From contig CAJKNS010000055.1 in assembly GCA_905201305.1 (NCBI GenBank), positions 1 through 12,018 of the forward strand: a stretch of DNA of 12,018 bases, written 5' to 3'. Positions within the stretch are counted from its first letter, which is position 1. Every line of letters starts with the position of its first letter. Source of the stretch: an uncultured Eubacteriales bacterium. GTDB lineage: Bacteria; Bacillota; Clostridia; Oscillospirales; Oscillospiraceae. The notes below the pieces were generated by a model. The model worked only from the letters and a program-made list of their open reading frames with translations. It made no database searches and had not been told where the DNA came from. This document shows, in pieces, positions 1-6,015 of this stretch. The position numbers and the translations under genes were made by a program.

Positions 1-1
1 C

Positions 2-1582
2 TTCTTCGACGGCTTCCGCACCTCCCACGAGATTCAGAAAATCGGCGTGTGGGATTATGCGGATCTGGACGAAATGCTGGACAAGGAAAAGGTTCAGGCA
101 TTCCGCAAGGGCGCACTGAATCCCAACCATCCTCATATCAAGGGCTCCGCCCAGAACCCCGATATCTTCTTCCAGACCCGTGAGGCATGCAACACCCACT
201 ATAACAAGATTCCCGGCGTTGTGGTCAAGTACATGAACAAGGTCAACGAGAAGCTGGGCACCAACTATCAGCCCTTCAACTACTATGGCGCACCCGACGC
301 CGAGTATGTGGTCATCTCCATGGGCTCCTCCTGCGACGCCCTGATGGAGGTCTGCGATTACCTGAATTCCACCGGCAAGAAGGTTGGCATGGTCAACGTA
401 CACCTGTACCGTCCCTTCTGTCCGGAGTATCTCATCAACGTTCTGCCCGAAACCGTAAAGGGCATTGCCGTGCTGGACCGCTGCAAGGAGCCCGGCGCAC
501 TGGGCGAGCCTCTGTATCTGGATGTGGTTACCGCGCTGGCTGGCACCAAGTTCGGCTCTGTACCAGTCATCGGCGGACGCTACGGTCTGGGCTCCAAGGA
601 CGTGGGCACCGGCTGCCTGATTTCCGCTTACCTCAACCTGATGGCAGACAAGCCTCAGGCTCCCTTCACCCTGGGCATCAACGACGACGTGACCCACCTG
701 AGCCTGCCCATCACCGACAACACCGACTGCCAGGCAAAGGGCAACACCGCATGTAAGTTCTGGGGTCTCGGCTCCGACGGCACCGTTGGCGCCAACAAGA
801 ACTCCATCAAGATCATCGGCGATAACACCGACCTCAACGCCCAGGCATATTTCCAGTACGACTCCAAGAAGTCCGGCGGCGTTACCATTTCCCATCTGCG
901 GTTTGGTCCTGAGCCCATCCGCTCCAGCTACTATGTCACCGCATCCGACTTCGTTGCCTGCCACAACGCTTCTTATCTGGAGAAGTATCCCATGGCGCAG
1001 GATTGTAAGCCCGGCGGCACCTTCCTCATCAACTGCTCCTATGACGTAGAAGAGCTGGGCAAGGTACTTCCCGTAGAGGCAAAGCAGTATATCGCCAAGA
1101 ACCACGTGAATGTCTACACCATCGACGCGGTGAAGATCGGCAAGGAGCTGGGTCTGGGCACCAAGTACAACATGGTGCTGATGTCCGCCTTCTTCAAGCT
1201 GGCAAATATCATTCCCATCGATGACGCCGTCCGCTACATGAAGGAAGCCTGCCAGACCTCTTACGGCAAGCTGGGCGACGAGGTGGTCAATAAGAACAAG
1301 AACGCTGTTGACGCCGGTCTCACCGGTATCGTCAAGCTGGACATTCCCGCTGACTGGGCAACCACCACTGAGGGCGGCGTAGAAGCACTGCCTGCCGCAT
1401 CCGGCAACCAGGTGCTCGACACCTTCGTAAAGGACGTGCTGATTCCCGCCAACGCCATGCGCGGCGACGAGATTCCCGTTTCCAAGCTTATGCCTCAGGC
1501 CGACGGCTCCCTGCCCTCCGGTACCGCTGCCTTTGAAAAGCGCGGTATTGCGGTAGAGGTTCCCGATCTGGAATCCGGATAA
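2..1582 (+). CDS. nifJ: Pyruvate:ferredoxin (flavodoxin) oxidoreductase, N-terminal/central part (5' partial, frameshifted at the 3' end)
   Basis: The enzyme oxidises pyruvate with CoA to acetyl-CoA and CO2 and passes electrons to ferredoxin or flavodoxin; it is cytoplasmic and central to anaerobic energy metabolism. The frame is open from base 2 (FFDGFRTSHEIQKIG, typical of the end of domain I). The GTG at 47 is therefore internal, and the true start lies about 180 codons upstream, since the family is about 1170-1190 aa. Visible parts, numbered from base 2: a transketolase-C-like domain II with MGSSCDALMEVCDY and LYRPFCPEYL; the gamma domain III from about residue 255 (GLGSDGTVGANKNSIKIIG, then RFGPEPIRSSYYV); and the EKR-type linker at about 420 (YGKLGDEVVNKN). 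The frame ends KRGIAVEVPDLESG-stop, just where the family continues into EVP-W-P-NCIQCN. One extra base in GATCTGG (1565-1571) causes this, and the rest of the protein follows in the next frame. The family call is very secure; whether the break is real is not. Confidence 0.95.
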   Translation, partial: FFDGFRTSHEIQKIGVWDYADLDEMLDKEKVQAFRKGALNPNHPHIKGSAQNPDIFFQTREACNTHYNKIPGVVVKYMNKVNEKLGTNYQPFNYYGAPDAEYVVISMGSSCDALMEVCDYLNSTGKKVGMVNVHLYRPFCPEYLINVLPETVKGIAVLDRCKEPGALGEPLYLDVVTALAGTKFGSVPVIGGRYGLGSKDVGTGCLISAYLNLMADKPQAPFTLGINDDVTHLSLPITDNTDCQAKGNTACKFWGLGSDGTVGANKNSIKIIGDNTDLNAQAYFQYDSKKSGGVTISHLRFGPEPIRSSYYVTASDFVACHNASYLEKYPMAQDCKPGGTFLINCSYDVEELGKVLPVEAKQYIAKNHVNVYTIDAVKIGKELGLGTKYNMVLMSAFFKLANIIPIDDAVRYMKEACQTSYGKLGDEVVNKNKNAVDAGLTGIVKLDIPADWATTTEGGVEALPAASGNQVLDTFVKDVLIPANAMRGDEIPVSKLMPQADGSLPSGTAAFEKRGIAVEVPDLESG

Positions 1583-1583
1583 C
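1565..1583 (+). other. Frameshift site within the PFOR gene (one extra base)
   Basis: The upper frame reads GTT CCC GAT CTG GAA TCC GGA TAA (V P D L E S G stop). Dropping one base within GATCTGG gives VPDWNPDNCIQC, the expected family sequence across the domain IV/V junction. Both flanks are fully conserved, so the defect is one base. The site is not a homopolymer run and lacks a recognisable programmed +1 shift signal such as the prfB CTT-TGA context. Confidence 0.88.
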
Positions 1584-3026
1584 TGTATCCAGTGTAACCG
1601 CTGCTCCTATGTATGCCCCCATGCAGTCATCCGTCCCTTCGTAATGAACGATGAGGAGCTGAAAAACGCCCCCGAGGGCACCAAGTCCGTCAAGATGCTG
1701 GGCAAGGGTACCGAGGGCATGCACTTCTCCATCGCCATCTCCCCCATGGACTGCACCGGCTGCGGCTCCTGCATCAATGTCTGCCCCGCAAAGAACAAGG
1801 CGCTGGCTTCCAAACCCCTTGCCGATGCCATGGGCGACGAGCCTGTGTTTGAATATGCCACCAAGACCGTCATCGAAAAGCCCGTTCCCTTTAAGACCAG
1901 CACCGTCAAGGGCTCTCAGTTCAAGGCGCCTCTGTTTGAGTTCTCCGGCGCCTGCGCAGGCTGCGGTGAGACGCCTTATGTCAAGCTCATCACCCAGCTG
2001 TTCGGTGACCGCATGATGATTGCCAACGCCACCGGCTGCTCCTCCATTTGGGGCGCCAGCGCACCGTCCATCCCCTACACCGTCAACAAGTGCGGCAAGG
2101 GTCCCGCCTGGGCAAACTCCCTGTTTGAGGACAATGCAGAGTTTGGCTACGGCATGATGCTGGGCGCTCAGCAGCGCCGGGCAAAGCTCCAGAGTCTGGT
2201 TTCCGATCTTACAAAGGAGGAAATTCCCGCTGAGCTGAAAACCGCCGCTGAGAACTGGCTGGCTGTCAGCAATCAGGGCGAAGGCTCCCGTGAGCCCTCC
2301 GCTGCATTTGAAGCAGAGATTCAGAAGTATCAGTCTGCAGTTCCCGCACTGGGCGAGATTGCCGATATGACCGACATGCTGGTGAAGCCTTCTCAGTGGA
2401 TCTTCGGCGGCGACGGCTGGGCATACGACATCGGCTACGGCGGTCTGGACCATGTGTTGGCGCAGAACCAGAACGTCAACATCTTTGTGCTGGACACCGA
2501 GGTTTACTCCAACACCGGTGGACAGGCCTCCAAGGCGACCCCCATCGGCGCTGTGGCAGAGTTCGCAGCAGCCGGCAAGGCGGTCAAGAAGAAGGATCTG
2601 GCGCAGATTGCCATGACCTACGGTTATGTTTATGTGGCTCAGGTTGCCATGGGCGCCGACTATCAGCAGACCCTGAACGCCATTATGGAAGCCGAAGCAT
2701 ACGACGGTCCCTCCCTGATTATCGCCTATGCCCCCTGCATCAACCACCACGCAAAGGCTGGTATGGGCAAGGCAATGCAGACCATGGAGCGCGCAGTCAA
2801 GGCTGGCTACTGGCATCTGTTCCGGTTCAACCCTGAGAAGGAAAAGCCCTTTACCCTGGATTCCAAGGAGCCCACGGACAAGTATAACGACTATATCATG
2901 TCTGAGAGCCGCTACAGCTCCCTGGCAAAGAGCTTCCCCGAGCGTGCAAAAGAGCTGTTTGCGGAAGCCGAAGAGTTTGCCGCAGAGAAGTATCAGGATC
3001 TCACCAAGCGTCAGGCAAATCAGTAA
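1569..3026 (+). CDS. nifJ: Pyruvate:ferredoxin oxidoreductase, C-terminal part (ferredoxin domain V and TPP-binding domain VI), continuing the frameshifted gene
   Basis: In this frame, translation from TGG at 1569 gives WNPDNCIQCNRCSYVCPHA, which directly continues the preceding fragment. The domain V ferredoxin module has two 4Fe-4S motifs: C-x2-C-x2-C-x3-CP with Cys codons at 1584, 1593, 1602 and 1614, and CTGCGSCINVCP with Cys at 1752, 1761, 1770 and 1782. Domain VI follows: EFSGACAGCGETPYVKL, then NATGCSSIWGASAPSIPYT, then the TPP/Mg motif GDGWAYDIGYGGLDHV with EVYSNTGGQASKATP (about 2409-2540). The C-terminal tail is complete and ends TKRQANQ-stop. The first ATG in this frame is at 1644, but starting there would drop the whole first Fe-S cluster, and no Shine-Dalgarno precedes it. 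I therefore read this as the second half of one gene, not a separate protein. A strong terminator begins 12 bases after the stop. Confidence 0.93.
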   Translation, partial: WNPDNCIQCNRCSYVCPHAVIRPFVMNDEELKNAPEGTKSVKMLGKGTEGMHFSIAISPMDCTGCGSCINVCPAKNKALASKPLADAMGDEPVFEYATKTVIEKPVPFKTSTVKGSQFKAPLFEFSGACAGCGETPYVKLITQLFGDRMMIANATGCSSIWGASAPSIPYTVNKCGKGPAWANSLFEDNAEFGYGMMLGAQQRRAKLQSLVSDLTKEEIPAELKTAAENWLAVSNQGEGSREPSAAFEAEIQKYQSAVPALGEIADMTDMLVKPSQWIFGGDGWAYDIGYGGLDHVLAQNQNVNIFVLDTEVYSNTGGQASKATPIGAVAEFAAAGKAVKKKDLAQIAMTYGYVYVAQVAMGADYQQTLNAIMEAEAYDGPSLIIAYAPCINHHAKAGMGKAMQTMERAVKAGYWHLFRFNPEKEKPFTLDSKEPTDKYNDYIMSESRYSSLAKSFPERAKELFAEAEEFAAEKYQDLTKRQANQ

Positions 3027-3037
3027 TTTTATCCGTC

Positions 3038-3070
3038 ACTCCGGAGAGCAAATGCTCTCCGGAGTTTTTT
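3038..3070 (+). terminator. Rho-independent terminator of the PFOR gene
   Basis: A perfect 13-bp inverted repeat, ACTCCGGAGAGCA (3038-3050) and TGCTCTCCGGAGT (3053-3065), with a very short loop (the innermost pairs probably open) is followed by a T-run ending at 3070. It lies 12 bases after the PFOR stop codon. Confidence 0.93.
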
Positions 3071-3223
3071 CATCCATGGACAAAAGTACACAAATCCTGC
3101 ATTTTCGCGTACCGCTTGGTGATTCTCCCGGTCATTTCGCCCCATTTCTCGTGTTTTCCGCGGAATCCCCGGCTCATTTTGCACCCTCCAGCAAATTACT
3201 TGCAAAATATTTGCGTCCGCCCC
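3071..3223. other. Intergenic stretch without a gene, upstream of the candidate small RNA promoter
   Basis: No credible coding frame with a ribosome binding site is visible on either strand. The last part (3191-3214) carries GCAAAT...ATTTGC, a 6-bp inverted repeat with a 12-base spacer, and inside it GCAAA-ATA-TTTGC (3202-3214). It ends 9 bases before the -35 box at 3224. This could be an operator or an A/T-rich upstream element. The rest shows nothing I can assign. Confidence 0.4.
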
Positions 3224-3252
3224 TTGACATCCCCGGTCGGATGTAATAAAAT
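3224..3252 (+). promoter_or_regulatory. Near-consensus sigma-A promoter of the candidate small RNA
   Basis: A perfect -35 box TTGACA (3224-3229) is followed by a 17-base spacer and -10 box TAAAAT (3247-3252). The predicted start is about 3257-3260, in GGAAA. It is the closest to consensus in the window, yet no coding frame starts within about 290 bases, and a terminator intervenes at 3408-3447. This points to a non-coding transcript. Confidence 0.85.
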
Positions 3253-3256
3253 ATAG

Positions 3257-3447
3257 GAAAGCAAAACGTACGATACGTTTTGTGACAAATGGTACCATCG
3301 GTGTGTCACCCGATGCTTCCATTTTACTTCGCTTCCAATCCGGCTGTCTGTTCAGGTCACCTCCCTGAGTCGTAGCCAGACAGTCGGTTGTGGGGGCGGC
3401 TCAGGACGACGAATTATTTTGCTCCGCGCAAAATGATTCGTCTTTTT
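3257..3447 (+). ncRNA. Candidate stand-alone small RNA (~190 nt) with an anti-Shine-Dalgarno apical loop; family not recognised
   Basis: A strong promoter and a strong terminator bracket about 190 nt with no plausible coding frame. The sequence folds into consecutive helices. P1 is CAAAACGTA (3262-3270) with TACGTTTTG (3274-3282). P2 is AAATGG (3287-3292) with CCATTT (3319-3324), a 3x3 internal loop, then CATCGG (3296-3301) with CCGATG (3310-3315). P3 is CCGGCTGTCTG (3340-3350) with CAGACAGTCGG (3377-3387), 11 bp with one G-U, capped by TCAGG (3352-3356) with CCTGA (3364-3368) around the loop TCACCTC (3357-3363). The loop and its closing base read TCACCTCC, the anti-Shine-Dalgarno sequence of 16S rRNA. 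The terminator hairpin forms the 3' end. I could not match it to 6S RNA (no closing end-to-end stem), SRP RNA (no GGAA tetraloop motif), tmRNA, RNase P or a riboswitch known to me. Transcription is inferred from the signals. Confidence 0.62.
3408..3447 (+). terminator. Rho-independent terminator of the candidate small RNA
   Basis: GACGAATTATTTTGC (3408-3422) pairs over 15 bp (one T-G wobble) with GCAAAATGATTCGTC (3428-3442) around the 5-base loop TCCGC, followed by five T (3443-3447). It lies upstream of the promoter of the next gene, which argues against the folded region being simply that gene's leader. Confidence 0.92.
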
Positions 3448-3459
3448 CCTGCTCCAGAC

Positions 3460-3487
3460 TTGAATTTTTCGGATATTTTGGTATACT
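3460..3487 (+). promoter_or_regulatory. Promoter of the GntR-family regulator gene
   Basis: TTGAAT (3460-3465), a 16-base spacer, then TATACT (3482-3487) preceded by TGG, which gives an extended -10 (TGnTATACT). The expected start is about 3494, giving a leader of about 50 nt. It sits just after the small RNA terminator, so the regulator is transcribed separately. Confidence 0.75.
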
Positions 3488-3544
3488 AGTTAGAAAAGAA
3501 AGAGAATCCTGTCTCCAGGTATTCCATATTTTAGGTGATACGAC

Positions 3545-4348
3545 ATGAGTTCTTCCAACAATCTGATTTTAAACGCAAAACTCTCTCTGGACAGCGACGT
3601 GCCGCTGTATAACCAGCTTGTGGCAATCATCAAGCGCCACATCTCCGCAGGGATTCTGGTTCCCGGAGATCTTCTGCCCTCCGAATCCGAACTCTGCAAG
3701 GCGCTTTCCATCTCCCGCTCCACCGTTCGCCAGGCAATCGGCGCGCTGGAGTCTGAGGGTCTGGTGGTTCGCCGCCAGGGCAAGGGAACCTTTGTTGCCG
3801 AGCCGAAGGTCCACCGAAAAACCGAGCGGGTCTACTCCTTTACCGCGGAAATGACCGCCATGGGACTCACCCCCTCCTCGGACCTCATCGAGTTTACCGT
3901 CATCACGCCCACCCCCGATATCGTGAAAATGCTGGAGCTTCGCAGCAGCGATACCAAGGTCTATAAGTTCACCCGTATCCGTAAGGTCAACGGCGAACCG
4001 CTGATGCTGGAAACCTCCTTCTACCCCCAGTACATCTATCCCAACCTGACCCCTGAGCTGCTAACCACCCATTCCTTCTACTCCCTGCTCTATGATGTGG
4101 GCGTCATCCCCTACACCGCAGTGGATTCCTATGAAGCGGTGAAATTCAGCAAGTCCGATGCTGAGCTGCTCCATTGTCGTGCCGGCAGCGCAGGCTTCTT
4201 TGTTCAGCGCCAGACCCGCACCGAAAGCGGCGAATGCTATGAGTTCACCCAGACCTATATGCGGGGTGATCGTGCCTCGCTGGACATCGTGCTCCATAAA
4301 GACGGCGTCACCTTCTCCCGCAGTGTGGACAAAACCCATACCGGCTGA
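3545..4348 (+). CDS. GntR-family transcriptional regulator, HutC/UTRA subfamily
   Basis: A DNA-binding repressor/activator, cytoplasmic and probably dimeric. Residues about 19-84 form the GntR winged helix: PLYNQLVAIIKRHI, PGDLLPSESELCKAL, the recognition region SISRSTVRQAIGALE (about 55-69), and the wing GLVVRRQGKGTFV. Residues about 92-250 form the UTRA ligand domain of the HutC group (FTAEMTAMGLTPSS, then ETSFYPQYIYPNL, then YEFTQTYMRGDRA near the C terminus). UTRA domains bind small effectors such as sugars, sugar phosphates, amino acids or histidine-pathway intermediates; the effector here cannot be read from the sequence. At 267 aa it is somewhat longer than the usual ~240, with a ~15-residue N-terminal extension. 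The ATG at 3545 follows AGGTGA (3533-3538) with a 6-base gap. Monocistronic: own promoter and own terminator. No metabolic or transport operon adjoins on the same strand, so its target is not evident. Confidence 0.93.
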   Translation: MSSSNNLILNAKLSLDSDVPLYNQLVAIIKRHISAGILVPGDLLPSESELCKALSISRSTVRQAIGALESEGLVVRRQGKGTFVAEPKVHRKTERVYSFTAEMTAMGLTPSSDLIEFTVITPTPDIVKMLELRSSDTKVYKFTRIRKVNGEPLMLETSFYPQYIYPNLTPELLTTHSFYSLLYDVGVIPYTAVDSYEAVKFSKSDAELLHCRAGSAGFFVQRQTRTESGECYEFTQTYMRGDRASLDIVLHKDGVTFSRSVDKTHTG

Positions 4349-4361
4349 TTTCGATTTCCAT

Positions 4362-4386
4362 GCCCCCGGTTCTCCGGGGGCTTTTT
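4362..4386 (+). terminator. Rho-independent terminator of the GntR regulator gene
   Basis: GCCCCCGG (4362-4369) pairs with CCGGGGGC (4374-4381) around the 4-base loop TTCT, followed by five T (4382-4386). It lies 13 bases after the stop codon. Confidence 0.92.
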
Positions 4387-4413
4387 CATGGCAATTTGTC
4401 CTGAAATTTTTCC

Positions 4414-4442
4414 TTGTGTAATACACTCTAATGTATTATAAT
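4414..4442 (+). promoter_or_regulatory. Promoter of murC with an embedded inverted repeat (possible operator)
   Basis: TTGTGT (4414-4419), a 17-base spacer, then a perfect TATAAT (4437-4442). The spacer is filled by TAATACA (4419-4425), six bases, then TGTATTA (4432-4438), a perfect 7-bp dyad that overlaps the ends of both promoter boxes. A protein bound there would block RNA polymerase. The regulator is unknown; the upstream GntR protein is a candidate only by proximity. Confidence 0.78.
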
Positions 4443-4489
4443 GTCTACTGAATAAACTGATTTTACTGGGCTTTTCTGCCCTTTTATTT

Positions 4490-4495
4490 AGGAGG
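4490..4495 (+). promoter_or_regulatory. Ribosome binding site that fixes the TTG start of murC
   Basis: The sequence AGGAGG lies 8 bases before TTG (4504-4506), which selects this rare start codon over the downstream ATG at 4528. Confidence 0.8.
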
Positions 4496-4503
4496 AACCG
4501 ATT

Positions 4504-5889
4504 TTGCTTCATCATTCCACTCAGGAAATGGCTTCTTATTTACAGCCCGGCAAGCATGTGCATCTCATCGGCATCGGCGGTGTATCCATGTGCGCTTTGG
4601 GCATGGTGCTCCACGGCATGGGCATCCAGGTCACCGGCTCCGATATGCATCAGAGCAAAGCCACCGACCATCTGGAGGAAATGGGCATTCCCGTTACCAT
4701 TGGTCACAAGGCGGAGAATATCGAGGGCGCGGACTGCATCATCCGTACTGCCGCTGTTCACGACGAAAACCCCGAAATTGTCGCTGCCATGGCAAAAAAC
4801 ATCCCCGTGTTTGAGCGCGCGCAGTCCTGGGGCTATATCATGACTGCTTACAAAAACGCCGTCTGCTTCTCCGGCACCCACGGAAAAACTACCACCACCT
4901 CTATGATGACCCACATCGCCATGGAGGCTGGCATTGATCCCACGGTGATGATCGGCGGCTACCTGAACCTGCTGGACGCCGGCCATCGGGTGGGTCACGG
5001 CGACACCATCATTATGGAGTCCTGCGAATACTGCAACTCCTTCCTGAACTTCACCCCCACCATTGCGGTCATTCTGGACATTGATGCCGATCATCTGGAC
5101 TTTTTCAAGGATCTGGAGGACATCAAGCATTCCTTCCGGCAGTTTGCCGAGCTGACCCCTGCGGATCGCGGCATTGTCATTGCCAACGGCATGGACAAAA
5201 ATACCATGGATGCACTGAAGGGCATTGACCGCCGGGTCATCACCTTTGGTCTCAGCCCGGATATGGATGTCTATCCCCTGCACTTTGACCGGGGGCACTC
5301 CAGCTTCGACGTGATGTGTAAGGGCAGCTTCTACACCCATGTGGACCTGCGGGTTCTGGGCAAGCACAACTGCATGGATGCCCTTGCCGCCATTGCCGCT
5401 GCATGGGCGCTGGGCATTGAACCCGAAGCCGTTACCCGCGGTCTTGTCTCCTTTACCGGCGCTGCCCGGCGGATGGAGTTTAAGGGCGTCTACAACGGTG
5501 CGGACATCTATGACGACTATGCCCATCATCCCGGCGAGCTGAAGGCAACCCTGGACGCCGTTCCCGAGCGGGGCTACAGCCGGACCATTGTGGTGTTCCA
5601 GCCCCATACCTATTCCCGCACCAAGGCGCTGTTCCCGGAGTTTGTGGAGCAGCTGCGCCGTCCGGATCTCACCATTCTGGCGGAAATCTATGCCGCCCGG
5701 GAAACCAACACCGTGGGTATTTCCTCCAAGGATTTGGCGGATCAGATTCCGGGTGCCGAATACTATAAGACCTTTGACGAAATCACCCAGCGGCTCCGGG
5801 AAATTGCCGCACCCGGCGATCTCATTCTTACTATCGGCGCAGGCGACATCTACCTGGTAGGCGAAGCCCTTGCGGGAGAACAATCTTAA
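4504..5889 (+). CDS. murC: UDP-N-acetylmuramate-L-alanine ligase (MurC)
   Basis: Cytoplasmic ATP-dependent ligase that adds L-alanine to UDP-N-acetylmuramic acid, the first peptide step of peptidoglycan precursor synthesis. At 461 aa it matches the family (about 430-490). The N-terminal Rossmann domain has the nucleotide-binding loop HLIGIGGVSMCALG (about 20-33). The central ATPase domain has the P-loop SGTHGKTTTTSM (about 125-136), ESCEYCNSFL and the metal/catalytic segment DIDADHLDFF. The C-terminal domain has GAARRMEFKG, DDYAHHPGELKATL, FQPHTYSRTKALF and the terminal LTIGAGDIYLVG. These motifs separate MurC from MurD/E/F, and there is no C-terminal extension suggesting a fusion. Start: TTG at 4504, with a strong AGGAGG at 4490-4495 and an 8-base gap. 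The next ATG (4528) lacks a suitably spaced site. The gene stands alone with its own promoter and terminator, not inside a division/cell-wall cluster. Confidence 0.96.
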   Translation: MLHHSTQEMASYLQPGKHVHLIGIGGVSMCALGMVLHGMGIQVTGSDMHQSKATDHLEEMGIPVTIGHKAENIEGADCIIRTAAVHDENPEIVAAMAKNIPVFERAQSWGYIMTAYKNAVCFSGTHGKTTTTSMMTHIAMEAGIDPTVMIGGYLNLLDAGHRVGHGDTIIMESCEYCNSFLNFTPTIAVILDIDADHLDFFKDLEDIKHSFRQFAELTPADRGIVIANGMDKNTMDALKGIDRRVITFGLSPDMDVYPLHFDRGHSSFDVMCKGSFYTHVDLRVLGKHNCMDALAAIAAAWALGIEPEAVTRGLVSFTGAARRMEFKGVYNGADIYDDYAHHPGELKATLDAVPERGYSRTIVVFQPHTYSRTKALFPEFVEQLRRPDLTILAEIYAARETNTVGISSKDLADQIPGAEYYKTFDEITQRLREIAAPGDLILTIGAGDIYLVGEALAGEQS

Positions 5890-5900
5890 CGGAAAACAGA

Positions 5901-5928
5901 AAGCGCCGCAGCTGCTTGCGGCGCTTTT
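5901..5928 (+). terminator. Rho-independent terminator of murC
   Basis: AAGCGCCGCA (5901-5910) pairs perfectly with TGCGGCGCTT (5917-5926) around the loop GCTGCT and ends in a TTTT run. It lies 11 bases after the murC stop. Confidence 0.92.
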
Positions 5929-5937
5929 CTAAACTCC

Positions 5938-5994
5938 TTAACTGTTTCTTAATGGGTCGGCATCTTTGTTTTTAAATTCAAGTTTGATACACTA
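5938..5994 (+). promoter_or_regulatory. Probable promoter region of the two-component operon, with PhoB-type direct repeats
   Basis: A plausible promoter is TTGTTT at about 5967-5972, a 16-base spacer, then TACACT at about 5989-5994. Upstream, TTAACT (5938-5943) and TTAATG (5949-5954) repeat at an 11-base step, the spacing typical of OmpR/PhoB-family binding sites. Autoregulation by the adjacent response regulator is possible, but both boxes are weak matches. Confidence 0.42.
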
Positions 5995-6015
5995 TTTACG
6001 GAAGGTGTGAGAGAT

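Noticed and set aside
1488..2816. Long open frame on the minus strand (442 codons) opposite the PFOR gene
   Set aside because: It is the antisense of a strongly conserved coding region in a GC-rich-third-position gene, has no ribosome binding site or recognisable domain, and crosses the frameshift site; a shadow.
1644..3026. A separate gene starting at ATG 1644
   Set aside because: No Shine-Dalgarno precedes it, and conserved coding sequence, including the first Fe-S cluster, lies upstream in the same frame; it is the second half of PFOR.
3128..3190. Two similar stretches, CCCGGTCATTTCGCCCC and CCCGGCTCATTTTGCACCC
   Set aside because: The similarity is loose, with different internal lengths; only two copies and no known pattern, so it may be chance.
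3029..3322. Small open frames over the intergenic region at 3029-3322 (minus) and the extension to 3246 (plus)
   Set aside because: They run through the PFOR terminator or the small RNA promoter, have no ribosome binding site and no recognisable protein features.
3257..3447. 6S RNA, SRP RNA or a riboswitch for the GntR gene
   Set aside because: There is no long end-to-end stem with central bubble (6S) and no GGAA-type SRP loop; the GntR gene has its own promoter after the terminator, so a cis-acting leader is less likely. I keep it as an unassigned small RNA.
4468..4485. GGGC-TTTTCT-GCCC plus TTTT in the murC leader as an attenuator
   Set aside because: Only a 4-bp stem, too weak for a terminator, and no competing antiterminator is visible.
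4540..5883. Long open frame on the minus strand (447 codons) opposite murC
   Set aside because: Mirror of the murC codon pattern; low-complexity Gly/Val/His-rich translation with no motif, promoter or ribosome binding site.
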